From assembly GCA_008363075.1 (NCBI GenBank), contig RHKK01000004.1, positions 1 to 64,000 on the forward strand: 64,000 nucleotides of DNA, in the 5' to 3' direction. Under the pieces are notes generated by a model. That model worked only from the letters and a program-made list of their open reading frames with translations, was not told the origin of the DNA and did not search any database. Each line of letters opens with the position of its first letter. Positions within the stretch are counted from its first letter, which is position 1. The stretch comes from Candidatus Uhrbacteria bacterium (lineage in GTDB: Bacteria; Patescibacteriota; Patescibacteriia; 2-12-FULL-60-25). Below, one piece after another: positions 8,871-16,093 of the stretch. The translations under genes were made by a program, and so were the position numbers.

Positions 8871-9254
8871 ATGGAATGGTACGACGCCTTGATAAAACCG
8901 GCGCTCAACCCGCCTTCGTGGATCTTTAGCCCGGTCTGGACCGTGCTCTATATCATGATGGCCGTTTCGGCGTTTCTTGTTTGGAAACAGGGATGGAAGC
9001 GAAAAGAAGTGCGCATAGCGCTTGCGATGTTTGGTGTTCAACTCGCATTGAACCTGATCTGGTCGCCGCTCTTCTTTGGTCTGCAAAACCCGCTGCTCGC
9101 GCTCGTGGATATCATTCTTCTGCTCGCCGCCATTATTTGGACCGTCATTCTGTTTTATAAGCTTTCTCGTCCCGCCGCCTATCTTCTCATCCCATATCTC
9201 ATTTGGGTCTCCTTCGCGACGTATCTTAATGCGGCCATCTGGTGGTTGAATTGA
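8871..9254 (+). CDS. tspO: TspO/MBR family tryptophan-rich membrane protein
   Basis: A 127-residue, five-helix membrane protein of the TspO/peripheral benzodiazepine receptor family, which binds tetrapyrroles and has been linked to stress signalling. Recognisable signatures are ALNPPSWIFSPVWTVLYIMM near the start, QLALNLIWSPLFFGL in the middle and PYLIWVSFATYLNAAIWWLN at the end, with the usual tryptophan abundance. It is slightly shorter than typical members (about 150-160) because it begins just before the first conserved motif. TATACT lies about 9 bases upstream of the ATG. The next gene overlaps its 3' end. Confidence 0.93.
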   Translation: MEWYDALIKPALNPPSWIFSPVWTVLYIMMAVSAFLVWKQGWKRKEVRIALAMFGVQLALNLIWSPLFFGLQNPLLALVDIILLLAAIIWTVILFYKLSRPAAYLLIPYLIWVSFATYLNAAIWWLN

Positions 9255-9796
9255 AGAAGCAAAATATTGAGCGTCGTTATGCCCCGAAAAAGAAGAAGAT
9301 CGTGACGGTGAACGACAAAATGCAAAAAGGGTATCGCTATGAATTAACCGAACCCGTGGGTCGCAACTTCGATCCCGAATTCCGCCCGCAGCTTACGCCG
9401 AAGGAGATGCTCGAGCTCGGCGTATTCGGCGGGAAGTACATGACCGACTGCCGCAAGGAGTTCCCAAAGAGTTGGTATGCGCGCGCCAAGCTCTCGGCGA
9501 CGCATGATGATTCTCTGAATTTGTTTCGCGTACACGCCTCCCAACCGCTCCGGGTTTGGCGGGAGAAGGGCTGGATCAACGAGGCGCATGACCCGCGCGG
9601 CTGGTTTCAATGGTATTGCCGCTATTACATGGGCAGACGTTTGCCGGAGGAGGACAGGCGGCAAATCAAGCGCTGGAAGGCGATCCGCCGCCATGCGGCC
9701 CAAGTCTATAAAAACTGTAGGCGAGGCGACTGGTCTTGCCATGCAAAACAGCGCCAGGCGTTGCTGCACTGGGCCTACGACGCCCGGAACATGTGA
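9242..9796 (+). CDS. Unknown basic protein overlapping tspO
   Basis: An up to 184-residue, strongly basic, aromatic-rich soluble protein with no motif that I recognise. Notable segments are LTPKEMLELGVFGGKYM, FPKSWYARAKLS, and a tryptophan/arginine-rich C-terminal half (RGWFQWYCRYYMGRRL, RRGDWSCHAKQRQALLHWAYD). The even, gap-free amino-acid pattern and lack of overlap with another good frame support it as a real gene. The GTG start used here overlaps tspO by 13 bases; a TTG at 9251 would give a shorter overlap. The aromatic and basic surface suggests nucleic-acid or nucleotide binding, but that is a guess. Confidence 0.7.
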   Translation: MVELKKQNIERRYAPKKKKIVTVNDKMQKGYRYELTEPVGRNFDPEFRPQLTPKEMLELGVFGGKYMTDCRKEFPKSWYARAKLSATHDDSLNLFRVHASQPLRVWREKGWINEAHDPRGWFQWYCRYYMGRRLPEEDRRQIKRWKAIRRHAAQVYKNCRRGDWSCHAKQRQALLHWAYDARNM

Positions 9797-9821
9797 TTGA
9801 CAGGACTCTTGACACCTTCTC

Positions 9822-9850
9822 TTGCGATTGATCAAAGCCCTTTCTAGAAT
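9822..9850 (+). promoter_or_regulatory. Promoter for the small acidic gene at 9905
   Basis: TTGCGA at 9822-9827 and TAGAAT at 9845-9850 are separated by 17 bases. A palindrome AGATCAATTGATCT at 9884-9897 lies between the predicted start of transcription and the ATG and could be an operator. Confidence 0.5.
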
Positions 9851-9904
9851 ACCTAGGCTTTTTTAGAAAGCAGCTTATTCTTGAGATCAATTGATCTGCC
9901 ATTT

Positions 9905-10027
9905 ATGATCGACGAAGCGATCATGCACGTGGATCCGATGGAAGAGGAGATGCCGGAAGGCGACTCGGCCATGGGCTCTGACTCGGACGACGAGGACGAG
10001 GAGACGGAAGAAGGCGAGCAGGCCTAA
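9905..10027 (+). CDS. 40-residue acidic protein
   Basis: A short frame, MIDEAIMHVDPMEEEMPEGD onwards, ends in a run of aspartate and glutamate (SDSDDEDEETEEGEQA). It has its own plausible promoter, a palindromic leader, and a strong bidirectional terminator 5 bases after the stop, so it is transcribed as a unit. Its high negative charge recalls small acidic proteins that bind basic partners. A second acidic small gene lies at 54921. Coding status is inferred from context rather than homology. Confidence 0.5.
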   Translation: MIDEAIMHVDPMEEEMPEGDSAMGSDSDDEDEETEEGEQA

Positions 10028-10032
10028 CGGCC

Positions 10033-10058
10033 AAACCCCCGACCATGGTCGGGGGTTT
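10033..10058. terminator. Bidirectional intrinsic terminator
   Basis: AAACCCCCGACCA pairs perfectly with its downstream complement ending GGGGGTTT. It serves the acidic gene on the plus strand and the permease gene that ends at 10057 on the minus strand. Confidence 0.85.
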
Positions 10059-10779
10059 AGTTTCCGAGCCACGTCGAGGTGAAGAAGATACCGACGAACA
10101 GCAGGGCCGAGAGCACGATTTTACGAAACAGCGCTTGCGGGATGCGATCCACGATCAGTCGGCCGAGCCACGAACCGAGCATGGCGATGACGAAGAGGAT
10201 GGCCACGGCCGGATAATGCGCTTCCGGAAGAAACCCCTGGCGGAGATATACGGGGATGCGGGTAAGGTCGACCGCGAGAGCGATGGCGGCGGCCGTGGCG
10301 ATGTATTTTTCTTTCTTGAGATTGAACGCCGTCAAAAACGCGCCGCGAAGCGCGCCGCCCGTACCGATGAGCCCCGCGAGAAATCCGGACAAGACGCCGC
10401 CGATGCCCGCATTCACGTGCGAGGCGGGAATCCGAAGCGTGTCTTTCCAAAGCGAAAGGCCGGAATAGACGAGGAGGAAGACTCCAAGCAGACCTTTCAA
10501 GACGTCCTGTGGGATGAAGGAGATAAGCAGCGCGCCGGCGAGACTTGCCGCGACGCTCGGAACGCCAAAGAAGAGGATCAATCGTCGATCCAGTCCGTGC
10601 TTGAAAAAGCCGATGCGTCCGATGTTGCCGAAAATGTGGAGAAAAGCGACAAGCACGAGCGCGGTTTGAAAATCAAAAAAGAACAGGGCGATGGGAAGCG
10701 CGATGGTGGAAGATCCGAAGCCCGCTAACGTGCCGGCCACCTCCGCAAAGAACGCCGTCAAAAGGAAAAGGGGATTCAT
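10057..10779 (-). CDS. TauE/SafE (TSUP) family permease
   Basis: A 240-residue integral membrane protein of the TauE/SafE sulfite/organosulfur exporter family, with about seven to eight helices. The family's two half-repeats are visible: the first carries AEVAGTLAGFGSSTIALPIA and the second GIGGVLSGFLAGLIGTGGAL, both with the glycine-rich pore-lining pattern. Length matches the family (about 240-260). The substrate cannot be deduced; sulfite, sulfoacetate and thiosulfate are known cargoes of relatives. It stands alone on the minus strand and shares a terminator with the acidic gene opposite. Confidence 0.88.
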   Translation of the reverse strand: MNPLFLLTAFFAEVAGTLAGFGSSTIALPIALFFFDFQTALVLVAFLHIFGNIGRIGFFKHGLDRRLILFFGVPSVAASLAGALLISFIPQDVLKGLLGVFLLVYSGLSLWKDTLRIPASHVNAGIGGVLSGFLAGLIGTGGALRGAFLTAFNLKKEKYIATAAAIALAVDLTRIPVYLRQGFLPEAHYPAVAILFVIAMLGSWLGRLIVDRIPQALFRKIVLSALLFVGIFFTSTWLGN

Positions 10780-10863
10780 TGCGCACCATCATAACAAAAA
10801 AAGAGCCTGTGGATATGTAAGCGTCACAAGATGATCGATCGCAGGTATGATGAAAGGCAAGGT

Positions 10864-11130
10864 ATGAAAAAACAAACACTTTTCGCCCTTGTGGCCCTTC
10901 TTCCGCTCATGGGTCAAGGATGCGTAGATCTGCGCCAACGTGCGCAGGTTGAGTCGCAAACCGAGGCTCAAACCCCCGCCGCCGCGATTGACGCGGCCGT
11001 GGAAGCGGAACTCGACGCCGCGGCGAGCATCAACGCCGCCGAGCGCGACGGCGATACGGACGCCGATCTGATCACCAACGATCAGGCCGAACTTAATTCT
11101 TATACCGAAGTCGAATATGAACTTCCCTAG
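10864..11130 (+). CDS. Small predicted lipoprotein
   Basis: An 88-residue secreted protein beginning MKKQTLFALVALLPLMGQGC, a signal peptide ending in a lipobox-like G-Q-G-C, so the cysteine is probably lipidated. The mature part is low-complexity and Ala/Glu/Asp-rich. The start at 10864 is preferred over a TTG-like upstream start at 10831 because it opens exactly on the signal peptide and follows AAAGGCAAGG. It overlaps the next secreted protein gene by 14 bases, so the two are likely co-translated and may act together at the envelope. Function unknown. Confidence 0.7.
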   Translation: MKKQTLFALVALLPLMGQGCVDLRQRAQVESQTEAQTPAAAIDAAVEAELDAAASINAAERDGDTDADLITNDQAELNSYTEVEYELP

Positions 11131-11917
11131 GTCTTTTCAGCGAATCGTTGCGGCGATGACCGCCGCCGGATTGCTTGTCCCGTCTTTTGCGTTTGCGCAA
11201 CGTCTTGATCTCAAGGCGAATGTTCGCGTGCCGGGCGCGAACGTGGAAGCGCGTGTCCAGGCTTGCGCGAATATCGGCGTGCGCCTCGGCGCGATCGAAA
11301 CGCGGCTGCTCGATTTGCGCACCAAGCTCGATGATCGTCATAACGAGCGCGAGCAGAGGCTCGAAGAGCGCCGCGCCGAACGTGAAACGAAGGTTTCGGA
11401 TGCGCGCGACGAGGCCGAAACGCGCCGCGCACAGGCGACGGCCAGACTTGAGGCATTCGCCGATACGGATGCCGAGCGCGAGGCGATCGTGGAATTCCGG
11501 GCCGACGTACAGGCCGCGGTCGAGGCGCGCCGCGCCGCGTTTGATGCCGCGAACGCCGCGTTCCGCAAGGGCTTGGACGCCGCCGTCACGACGCGACGCA
11601 CGCAGGCCGAATCGTCGGTAACGGCGTTCCGAGCGGCGATCAAGGCGGCGGTCGAAAAAGCGAAGACGGACTGCGCCGCCGGCAAGGACGCCGCGACCAT
11701 CCGCGCCGACTTCGCCGCGGCGGTGAAGGCTGCCAAGGACAAATTTGCCGCCGACCGCAAGGTGATGGACCGCGTCGGGACGCAGGTGCGCACATTGGCC
11801 GAGACGCGCAAAGCGGCACATGCAAAAGCGATGGCCGACTTCCGCGCCGCCATGGAGGCCGCGCGCGCCGACCTGAAAGCCGCGTTCAATGTTGAAGCGG
11901 AAGTAGAAGCTGAATAA
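11117..11917 (+). CDS. Secreted alanine-rich coiled-coil protein
   Basis: A 266-residue protein with a signal peptide (residues 1-28; cleavage after PSFAFA) and an almost entirely helical, Ala/Arg/Glu-rich mature region with heptad pattern, for example ERRAERETKVSDARDEAETR. Two cysteines (VQACANIG and KTDCAAG) flank the coiled coil and could form a disulfide. Many patescibacterial genomes carry such proteins of unknown role. Its codon bias is extreme in GC and creates long open shadows on the opposite strand. It overlaps the lipoprotein gene and ends at a strong terminator. Confidence 0.75.
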   Translation: MNFPRSFQRIVAAMTAAGLLVPSFAFAQRLDLKANVRVPGANVEARVQACANIGVRLGAIETRLLDLRTKLDDRHNEREQRLEERRAERETKVSDARDEAETRRAQATARLEAFADTDAEREAIVEFRADVQAAVEARRAAFDAANAAFRKGLDAAVTTRRTQAESSVTAFRAAIKAAVEKAKTDCAAGKDAATIRADFAAAVKAAKDKFAADRKVMDRVGTQVRTLAETRKAAHAKAMADFRAAMEAARADLKAAFNVEAEVEAE

Positions 11918-11919
11918 TC

Positions 11920-11953
11920 AAAAAACACCCTCGCATCGCGGGGGTGTTTTTTT
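11920..11953. terminator. Bidirectional intrinsic terminator
   Basis: AAAAAACACCC, a GC-rich loop region and GGGGGTGTTTTTTT form a classic hairpin with T-tracts in both directions. It ends the coiled-coil gene on the plus strand and the convergent DHH-family gene on the minus strand. Confidence 0.85.
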
Positions 11954-13091
11954 ATTTACTCTTCATCACTTCGCGCAGCTTCTCGATGATCTTGTTCGTA
12001 TCGTCCGAGAGATCGCCGGGGCCGTCCCAGTGAAACGTCGCGCGCTCACGCGTGCCCGTGCCTCCAAAAGGGCGTGCGAGCTCGGCGGCGTTTTGCGGCG
12101 CTTTTGCGTACACGTCCACGCGCATCCCTTCGCGCGCCTGCGAGAGCAGCGCGACGACCTTGGCGTCGGGTGAGGCGCTAATGAGCTCCTCGACCACGCC
12201 GTCGAGCGCTTCTCGCTTTGCGCCCGCCTCCATGAAGTCGCGCTCCGTGAGCACGCTCCACACGAGGCCGAGCTCGCGGTCTTGCTCGAGATGCGTAAGC
12301 GCGCGTCCCCACAGGCGCAGCGTCGAAACGGTTTGCGTGCGCCACATGCCTTGCACGATCTCGGCGCGTCGCGCGCCAAGCTCCACGAGCTTAGAGGCCG
12401 CGGCGAGCGTTTTCGGCGTCACGTTCGTTGAGCGGAAGCTGCGCGTGCGGCTGATCATGCCGGCCAAAATCGCGGTCGCGATATCGGCGTCCACATGACT
12501 CTGGTTCCAAGCGCTCAAGAATCGATAGACACATTCGGTGACCGAGACGCAATTCAAATCCACCAAGTTCACCTGACCCCAGTATTCGTTTTGATTGCTG
12601 CAATCGATGTTGAGGACCGTGGTTTTGTACAAAAAGTCGGCTTGTTCGCGGAACAACGATCCGAGCGACGCCATGTCCGGCGCGTCTACGGCAATCACAA
12701 GATCATAGCGTTCGTCGCCATGCGCAAACGTCACGTCGTTCGGTTTCCATCCGCCCGCCTTGGGCACGACCGTAATCTCGAGCTGGCCGTCCTTCACGTC
12801 ATACATGAGCTCGGACAACGGCACGTCTTTTACATTCAGCTTGATGCGGAACGTGCGCATGCCGCCCGGGACGGGGCGCACGTCCACGCCGGACGGGAGA
12901 AAAGAGGGGATGGTTTTCGCATCCAGGCCCGGGATCACGGCATCAAACGTTTTGTTGAGTTTTTTCAGCGCCAAACCCAAGGCCAGCACCGACGCGATCG
13001 CATCGGTACTCGCATGCTCGCGCGTGACGAGCAGGATGTTCTTGGCGCGGCCGATCAATTCGACGGCCTGTTGTTCGGGCTTGAGAGCCAT
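11952..13091 (-). CDS. DHH-family phosphoesterase-like protein with degenerate active site
   Basis: A 379-residue protein with the two-domain layout of the NrnA/DHH phosphoesterases, which normally degrade nanoRNA or cyclic dinucleotides with Mn ions. The N-terminal domain keeps the shape of the motifs but not their residues: the first (usually HxxPDxDA) reads REHASTDA, the second DAPD is retained, and the DHH motif reads IDCSNQN, so both histidines are lost. The C-terminal DHHA1-like domain carries the glycine-rich segment ARPFGGTGTRERATFHWDG. It therefore probably binds rather than cleaves its ligand, or uses another chemistry. It is convergent with the coiled-coil gene and has its own promoter. 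Confidence 0.8.
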   Translation of the reverse strand: MALKPEQQAVELIGRAKNILLVTREHASTDAIASVLALGLALKKLNKTFDAVIPGLDAKTIPSFLPSGVDVRPVPGGMRTFRIKLNVKDVPLSELMYDVKDGQLEITVVPKAGGWKPNDVTFAHGDERYDLVIAVDAPDMASLGSLFREQADFLYKTTVLNIDCSNQNEYWGQVNLVDLNCVSVTECVYRFLSAWNQSHVDADIATAILAGMISRTRSFRSTNVTPKTLAAASKLVELGARRAEIVQGMWRTQTVSTLRLWGRALTHLEQDRELGLVWSVLTERDFMEAGAKREALDGVVEELISASPDAKVVALLSQAREGMRVDVYAKAPQNAAELARPFGGTGTRERATFHWDGPGDLSDDTNKIIEKLREVMKSK

Positions 13092-13115
13092 GAGTTCGTT
13101 CCAAATGAACGTCGT

Positions 13116-13144
13116 AACTTAGCTATTTTTTCGCGTTTTGTCAA
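13116..13144 (-). promoter_or_regulatory. Promoter of the DHH-family gene
   Basis: On the minus strand TTGACA (13139-13144) and TAAGTT (13116-13121) are separated by 17 bases, about 25 bases before the ATG at 13091. The -10 resembles the TAAGCT found before mreB and the bactofilin gene. Confidence 0.6.
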
Positions 13145-13199
13145 ATAGTTGACACTTTTCTAACAATGTCGATCTTTTGGCTGAACCTAGGGAAGTCTT

Positions 13200-13258
13200 T
13201 GTCAGAATCGGCTGACAGTATCATCTATCTATCCATTCGGCCAACGATCCGATAAGCT
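13200..13258 (+). promoter_or_regulatory. Possible valS promoter and inverted repeat
   Basis: TAAGCT at 13253-13258 lies 11 bases before the valS ATG and matches the -10 of other promoters in the window, but no good -35 lies 17 bases upstream. TGTCAG (13200-13205) and CTGACA (13212-13217) form a 6-bp inverted repeat that could be an operator. Confidence 0.35.
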
Positions 13259-13269
13259 AGCTCCATTCT

Positions 13270-16080
13270 ATGCCCGAGCTGCCAAAAGCCTACGATGCCT
13301 CATTGGTAGAGGAGAAGATCTACGCGGAATGGGAGGCGTCCGGCGTGTTCAATCCGGATAAGTTGCCCGAGCGCAACCAAGCGGGGGAGCCGTATTGCAT
13401 CATGATGCCGCCGCCCAACCGGACCGGCACGCTTCATATGGGGCATGCCATGGGTATGGCGATCCAGGATTTGCTGATCCGTTTCGAGCGCATGCGCGGC
13501 AAAAAGGCGTTGTGGGTGCCGGGAACCGACCATGCCGCGATCGCGACACAGGTCAAAGTCGAGCAGTTGCTGATCAAAGAGGGGATGAAGGATCCGCGCA
13601 AAGAGCTCGGACGCGAGAAGTTTTTGGCGCGCGTCGTGCAATTCGCGGACGAGTCGCGCGACACGATCGTGAATCAGACGCGCAAGATGGGTTCGTCGTG
13701 CGATTGGTCGCGCGAGGCGTACACGTTCGACGAGACGCGCAATCGTGCCGTGTATCGGCTGTTCAAGATGATGCACGAGGACGGATTAATCGAGCGCGGC
13801 TATCGTATCGTCAACTGGGATCCGCAATTCAAGACCACGCTTTCCGACGACGAGGTGCAGACGAAAGAAGTCACGACCAAGCTCGTCACGTTTACGTACG
13901 ACAAGGAGTTCCCGATCGCGATTTCGACCACGCGTCCCGAAACGAAATTCGGCGATACGGCCGTCGCCGTGCATCCGGACGACGCGCGATACAAGGCGTT
14001 TATCGGCAAGACGTTCACGCCGACGTTTTGCGGTAAGCCGCTTTCGATCAAGGTCGTGGCCGACGCGGCGGTTGATCCGAAGTTCGGCACCGGCGCGCTC
14101 GGCGTGACGCCCGCGCACTCGATGATCGACGCGGACATCGCTACGCGCCACGGCTTGCCCACCGTCCAAGTGATCGGTCCCGACGCGCGCATGCTTCCCG
14201 ATGTCGGTCCCGAATTCGCCGGTCTGACGGTCGAAGAGACGCGTGCGAAACTCATCGAACGGCTCGAACGTGACGGTCTCGTCACATCAATCGAAGACGT
14301 GCAGCAGAACCTGCCGATCGCGGAACGCGGCGGTGCGCCCGTCGAGCAATTGCCCATGGAGCAGTGGTTTGTGCGCGTGAACAAGCCGTTCACGTTGCGA
14401 CAAGATACGCTACGTGATCCCAAGGCGCCGCTCTGGAAAAAGCTCATCGGTCTTGATCGAGGCTGGAAAAAAGGCGATCAGGTCACGCTGAAGCAGCTGA
14501 TGCGCTTTGCGGTCGAGTCGGGACAGACGCGTATCGTGCCGGAATCGTTTACCAAGATTTACTTCAATTGGATCGATAACCTGCGCGACTGGTGCATTTC
14601 GCGCCAGATCTGGTTCGGGCATCGTGTGCCGGTTTGGTATCGGTCCACCTCACCCCAACCCTCTCCTTCGAAAGGAGAGGGAGTGGAGATGGTCGTTTCC
14701 GACGTGTCGCCTGGCGAAGGTTGGGAGCAGGATCCGGACACGCTCGACACGTGGTTCTCATCCGGTTCGTGGACGTTTTCCGCGCTCGGCTGGCCTCCCT
14801 ACGCTGAAGCTTCGGGAGGTAAACCCGACGAGGACGCGTGGGCCAAGCATCGCGCGTATCATCCAACGTCCGTGCTTGAGACGGGCAAAGACATCCTGTT
14901 CTTCTGGATCGCCCGCATGGTGCTCATGTCGACGTATGCGCTCGGCGAAGTGCCGTTTAAGGATGCGTATCTCCACGGCCTCGTGCGCGATGAGCAGGGA
15001 CGCAAGATGTCCAAGTCGCTTGGCAACATCCTCGATCCGCTCGAACTCATCCCCAAATATGGCACCGACGCCGTGCGTTTATCGCTCCTCATCGGCAACA
15101 CGCCGGGCCAGGACACGCGTTTGTCCGAGCAAAAGATCGAGGGTTATCGAAACTTCACCAACAAGCTTTGGAATATTTCGCGGTTTATTCTGACGATGAC
15201 CGAGACCTCTCGTCATCCTGAGGAACGAAGTGACGAAGGATCCCACTTGGCTGCACGAAGTGAGATTCTTCGCTCCGCTCAGAATGACAACGGGGGAACG
15301 TTAGCCGACCGCTGGATCCTGTCGCGCCTATCCGAGGTCGTCGCATCCGTCACCAAGAAGCTCGAAACCTATCAATTTTCCGCCGCGGGCGAAGAGCTGC
15401 GGGACTTCACCTGGAATGATCTTGCCGACTGGTATCTCGAAATCGCAAAGGTGGAAAAAGGAAAATCCGAGATTCTGAAAACGGTCCTCCAAACGGTGCT
15501 GAAACTTTGGCATCCCTTCATGCCCTTCGTGACGGAGTACGTATGGGGAATCGCGGGGTTTGACGGGAAGCTGATCGTGGCGGAGTGGCCCACCTCACCC
15601 CCGACCCCTCTCCTTCGTAATGAGAGGGGAGAGTTTGATCGTCTTCGAACGCTTGTCGTCGACATGCGACGTTTGCGTGCGGAGCAGGGCGTTGAGGCGG
15701 CGAAGCAGGTTGAGTTCTCGATCGCGGGCGATCAGAGCCTTTTGAAGCTCGTTGAGGAGAATCGCGCTTGGATTGAACGGCTTTCGAATTCGACTTGCGC
15801 GACCGGTTCGGCGATCCCCGAAGGGTGGGTCGTGACGCCGTCGGGCACGGCCACCGTCGGGTTGAATCTCGCAGGCGCGGTTGATCTTGAGAAGGAAAAA
15901 GCCAAGCTTGGCAAAGAGCTGGAGCAACTCAAGAAATACGTTGCATCGACCGAAGGGAAACTTTCAAACCAGGAATTCACGACAAAGGCGCCGGTACATG
16001 TGATCAATGACATGAAGGCTAAGCTTGAAGAGGCGAAGATAAAGATCGAGACGCTTGAGAAAAGGCAGAAAAGCCTCTAA
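13270..16080 (+). CDS. valS: Valyl-tRNA synthetase with in-frame repeat insertions
   Basis: Class I aminoacyl-tRNA synthetase charging tRNA-Val; 936 residues. The HIGH motif appears in PPPNRTGTLHMGHAMG (about residues 42-57) and KMSKS in GRKMSKSLGN. The editing domain lies between them and the C-terminal coiled coil (LEKEKAKLGKELEQLKKY) closes the protein as expected for ValRS. Four short segments unlike any ValRS interrupt it: SPQPSPSKGEG (about 461-472), PPYAEASGG (509-517), a 26-residue stretch starting HPEERSDEGSH (648-673) and SPPTPLLRNERGE (775-788). Each is encoded by a palindromic repeat and keeps the frame. tyrS follows after 13 bases. The insertions presumably lie in surface loops, since the gene remains open. 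Confidence 0.96.
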   Translation: MPELPKAYDASLVEEKIYAEWEASGVFNPDKLPERNQAGEPYCIMMPPPNRTGTLHMGHAMGMAIQDLLIRFERMRGKKALWVPGTDHAAIATQVKVEQLLIKEGMKDPRKELGREKFLARVVQFADESRDTIVNQTRKMGSSCDWSREAYTFDETRNRAVYRLFKMMHEDGLIERGYRIVNWDPQFKTTLSDDEVQTKEVTTKLVTFTYDKEFPIAISTTRPETKFGDTAVAVHPDDARYKAFIGKTFTPTFCGKPLSIKVVADAAVDPKFGTGALGVTPAHSMIDADIATRHGLPTVQVIGPDARMLPDVGPEFAGLTVEETRAKLIERLERDGLVTSIEDVQQNLPIAERGGAPVEQLPMEQWFVRVNKPFTLRQDTLRDPKAPLWKKLIGLDRGWKKGDQVTLKQLMRFAVESGQTRIVPESFTKIYFNWIDNLRDWCISRQIWFGHRVPVWYRSTSPQPSPSKGEGVEMVVSDVSPGEGWEQDPDTLDTWFSSGSWTFSALGWPPYAEASGGKPDEDAWAKHRAYHPTSVLETGKDILFFWIARMVLMSTYALGEVPFKDAYLHGLVRDEQGRKMSKSLGNILDPLELIPKYGTDAVRLSLLIGNTPGQDTRLSEQKIEGYRNFTNKLWNISRFILTMTETSRHPEERSDEGSHLAARSEILRSAQNDNGGTLADRWILSRLSEVVASVTKKLETYQFSAAGEELRDFTWNDLADWYLEIAKVEKGKSEILKTVLQTVLKLWHPFMPFVTEYVWGIAGFDGKLIVAEWPTSPPTPLLRNERGEFDRLRTLVVDMRRLRAEQGVEAAKQVEFSIAGDQSLLKLVEENRAWIERLSNSTCATGSAIPEGWVVTPSGTATVGLNLAGAVDLEKEKAKLGKELEQLKKYVASTEGKLSNQEFTTKAPVHVINDMKAKLEEAKIKIETLEKRQKSL
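14649..14690 (+). repeat. Palindromic repeat inserted in valS (copy A)
   Basis: The core CCCTCTCCTT (14659-14668) and AAGGAGAGGG (14672-14681) form a 10-bp hairpin with loop CGA. It is translated in frame as SPQPSPSKGEG. Related copies are at 15592-15633 in valS and 18845-18880 in argS. Confidence 0.85.
14794..14820 (+). repeat. Palindromic repeat inserted in valS (copy B)
   Basis: CCTCCC (14794-14799) and GGGAGG (14814-14819) enclose TACGCTGAAGCTTC. It is read in frame as PPYAEASGG. A different repeat family from copies A and D. Confidence 0.8.
15212..15288 (+). repeat. 77-bp palindromic element inserted in valS (copy C)
   Basis: It is bounded by GTCATCCTG and CAGAATGAC, an imperfect terminal inverted repeat (8 of 9 positions). 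Inside lie GAACGAAGTGACGAAGGATC and GATTCTTCGCTCCGCTCAG. It is read in frame for about 26 residues. The intergenic element at 17300-17378 and the half copy at 8722-8750 are of the same general kind. Confidence 0.85.
15592..15633 (+). repeat. Palindromic repeat inserted in valS (copy D)
   Basis: CCCCTCTC (15605-15612) and GAGAGGGG (15622-15629) form an 8-bp stem, flanked by ACCTCACCCCCGA. It is translated as SPPTPLLRNERGE. Related to copy A. Confidence 0.85.
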
Positions 16081-16093
16081 ACTTACGCCATCT

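Noticed and set aside
10045-10728. Plus-strand frame of 227 codons opposite the TauE/SafE gene
   Set aside because: Composition is charged and repetitive, and the minus frame shows clear membrane helices and family motifs.
13272-16080. Frameshift or misassembly in valS suspected from odd segments
   Set aside because: Each foreign segment is a recognisable palindromic repeat, frame is kept throughout and catalytic motifs are intact.
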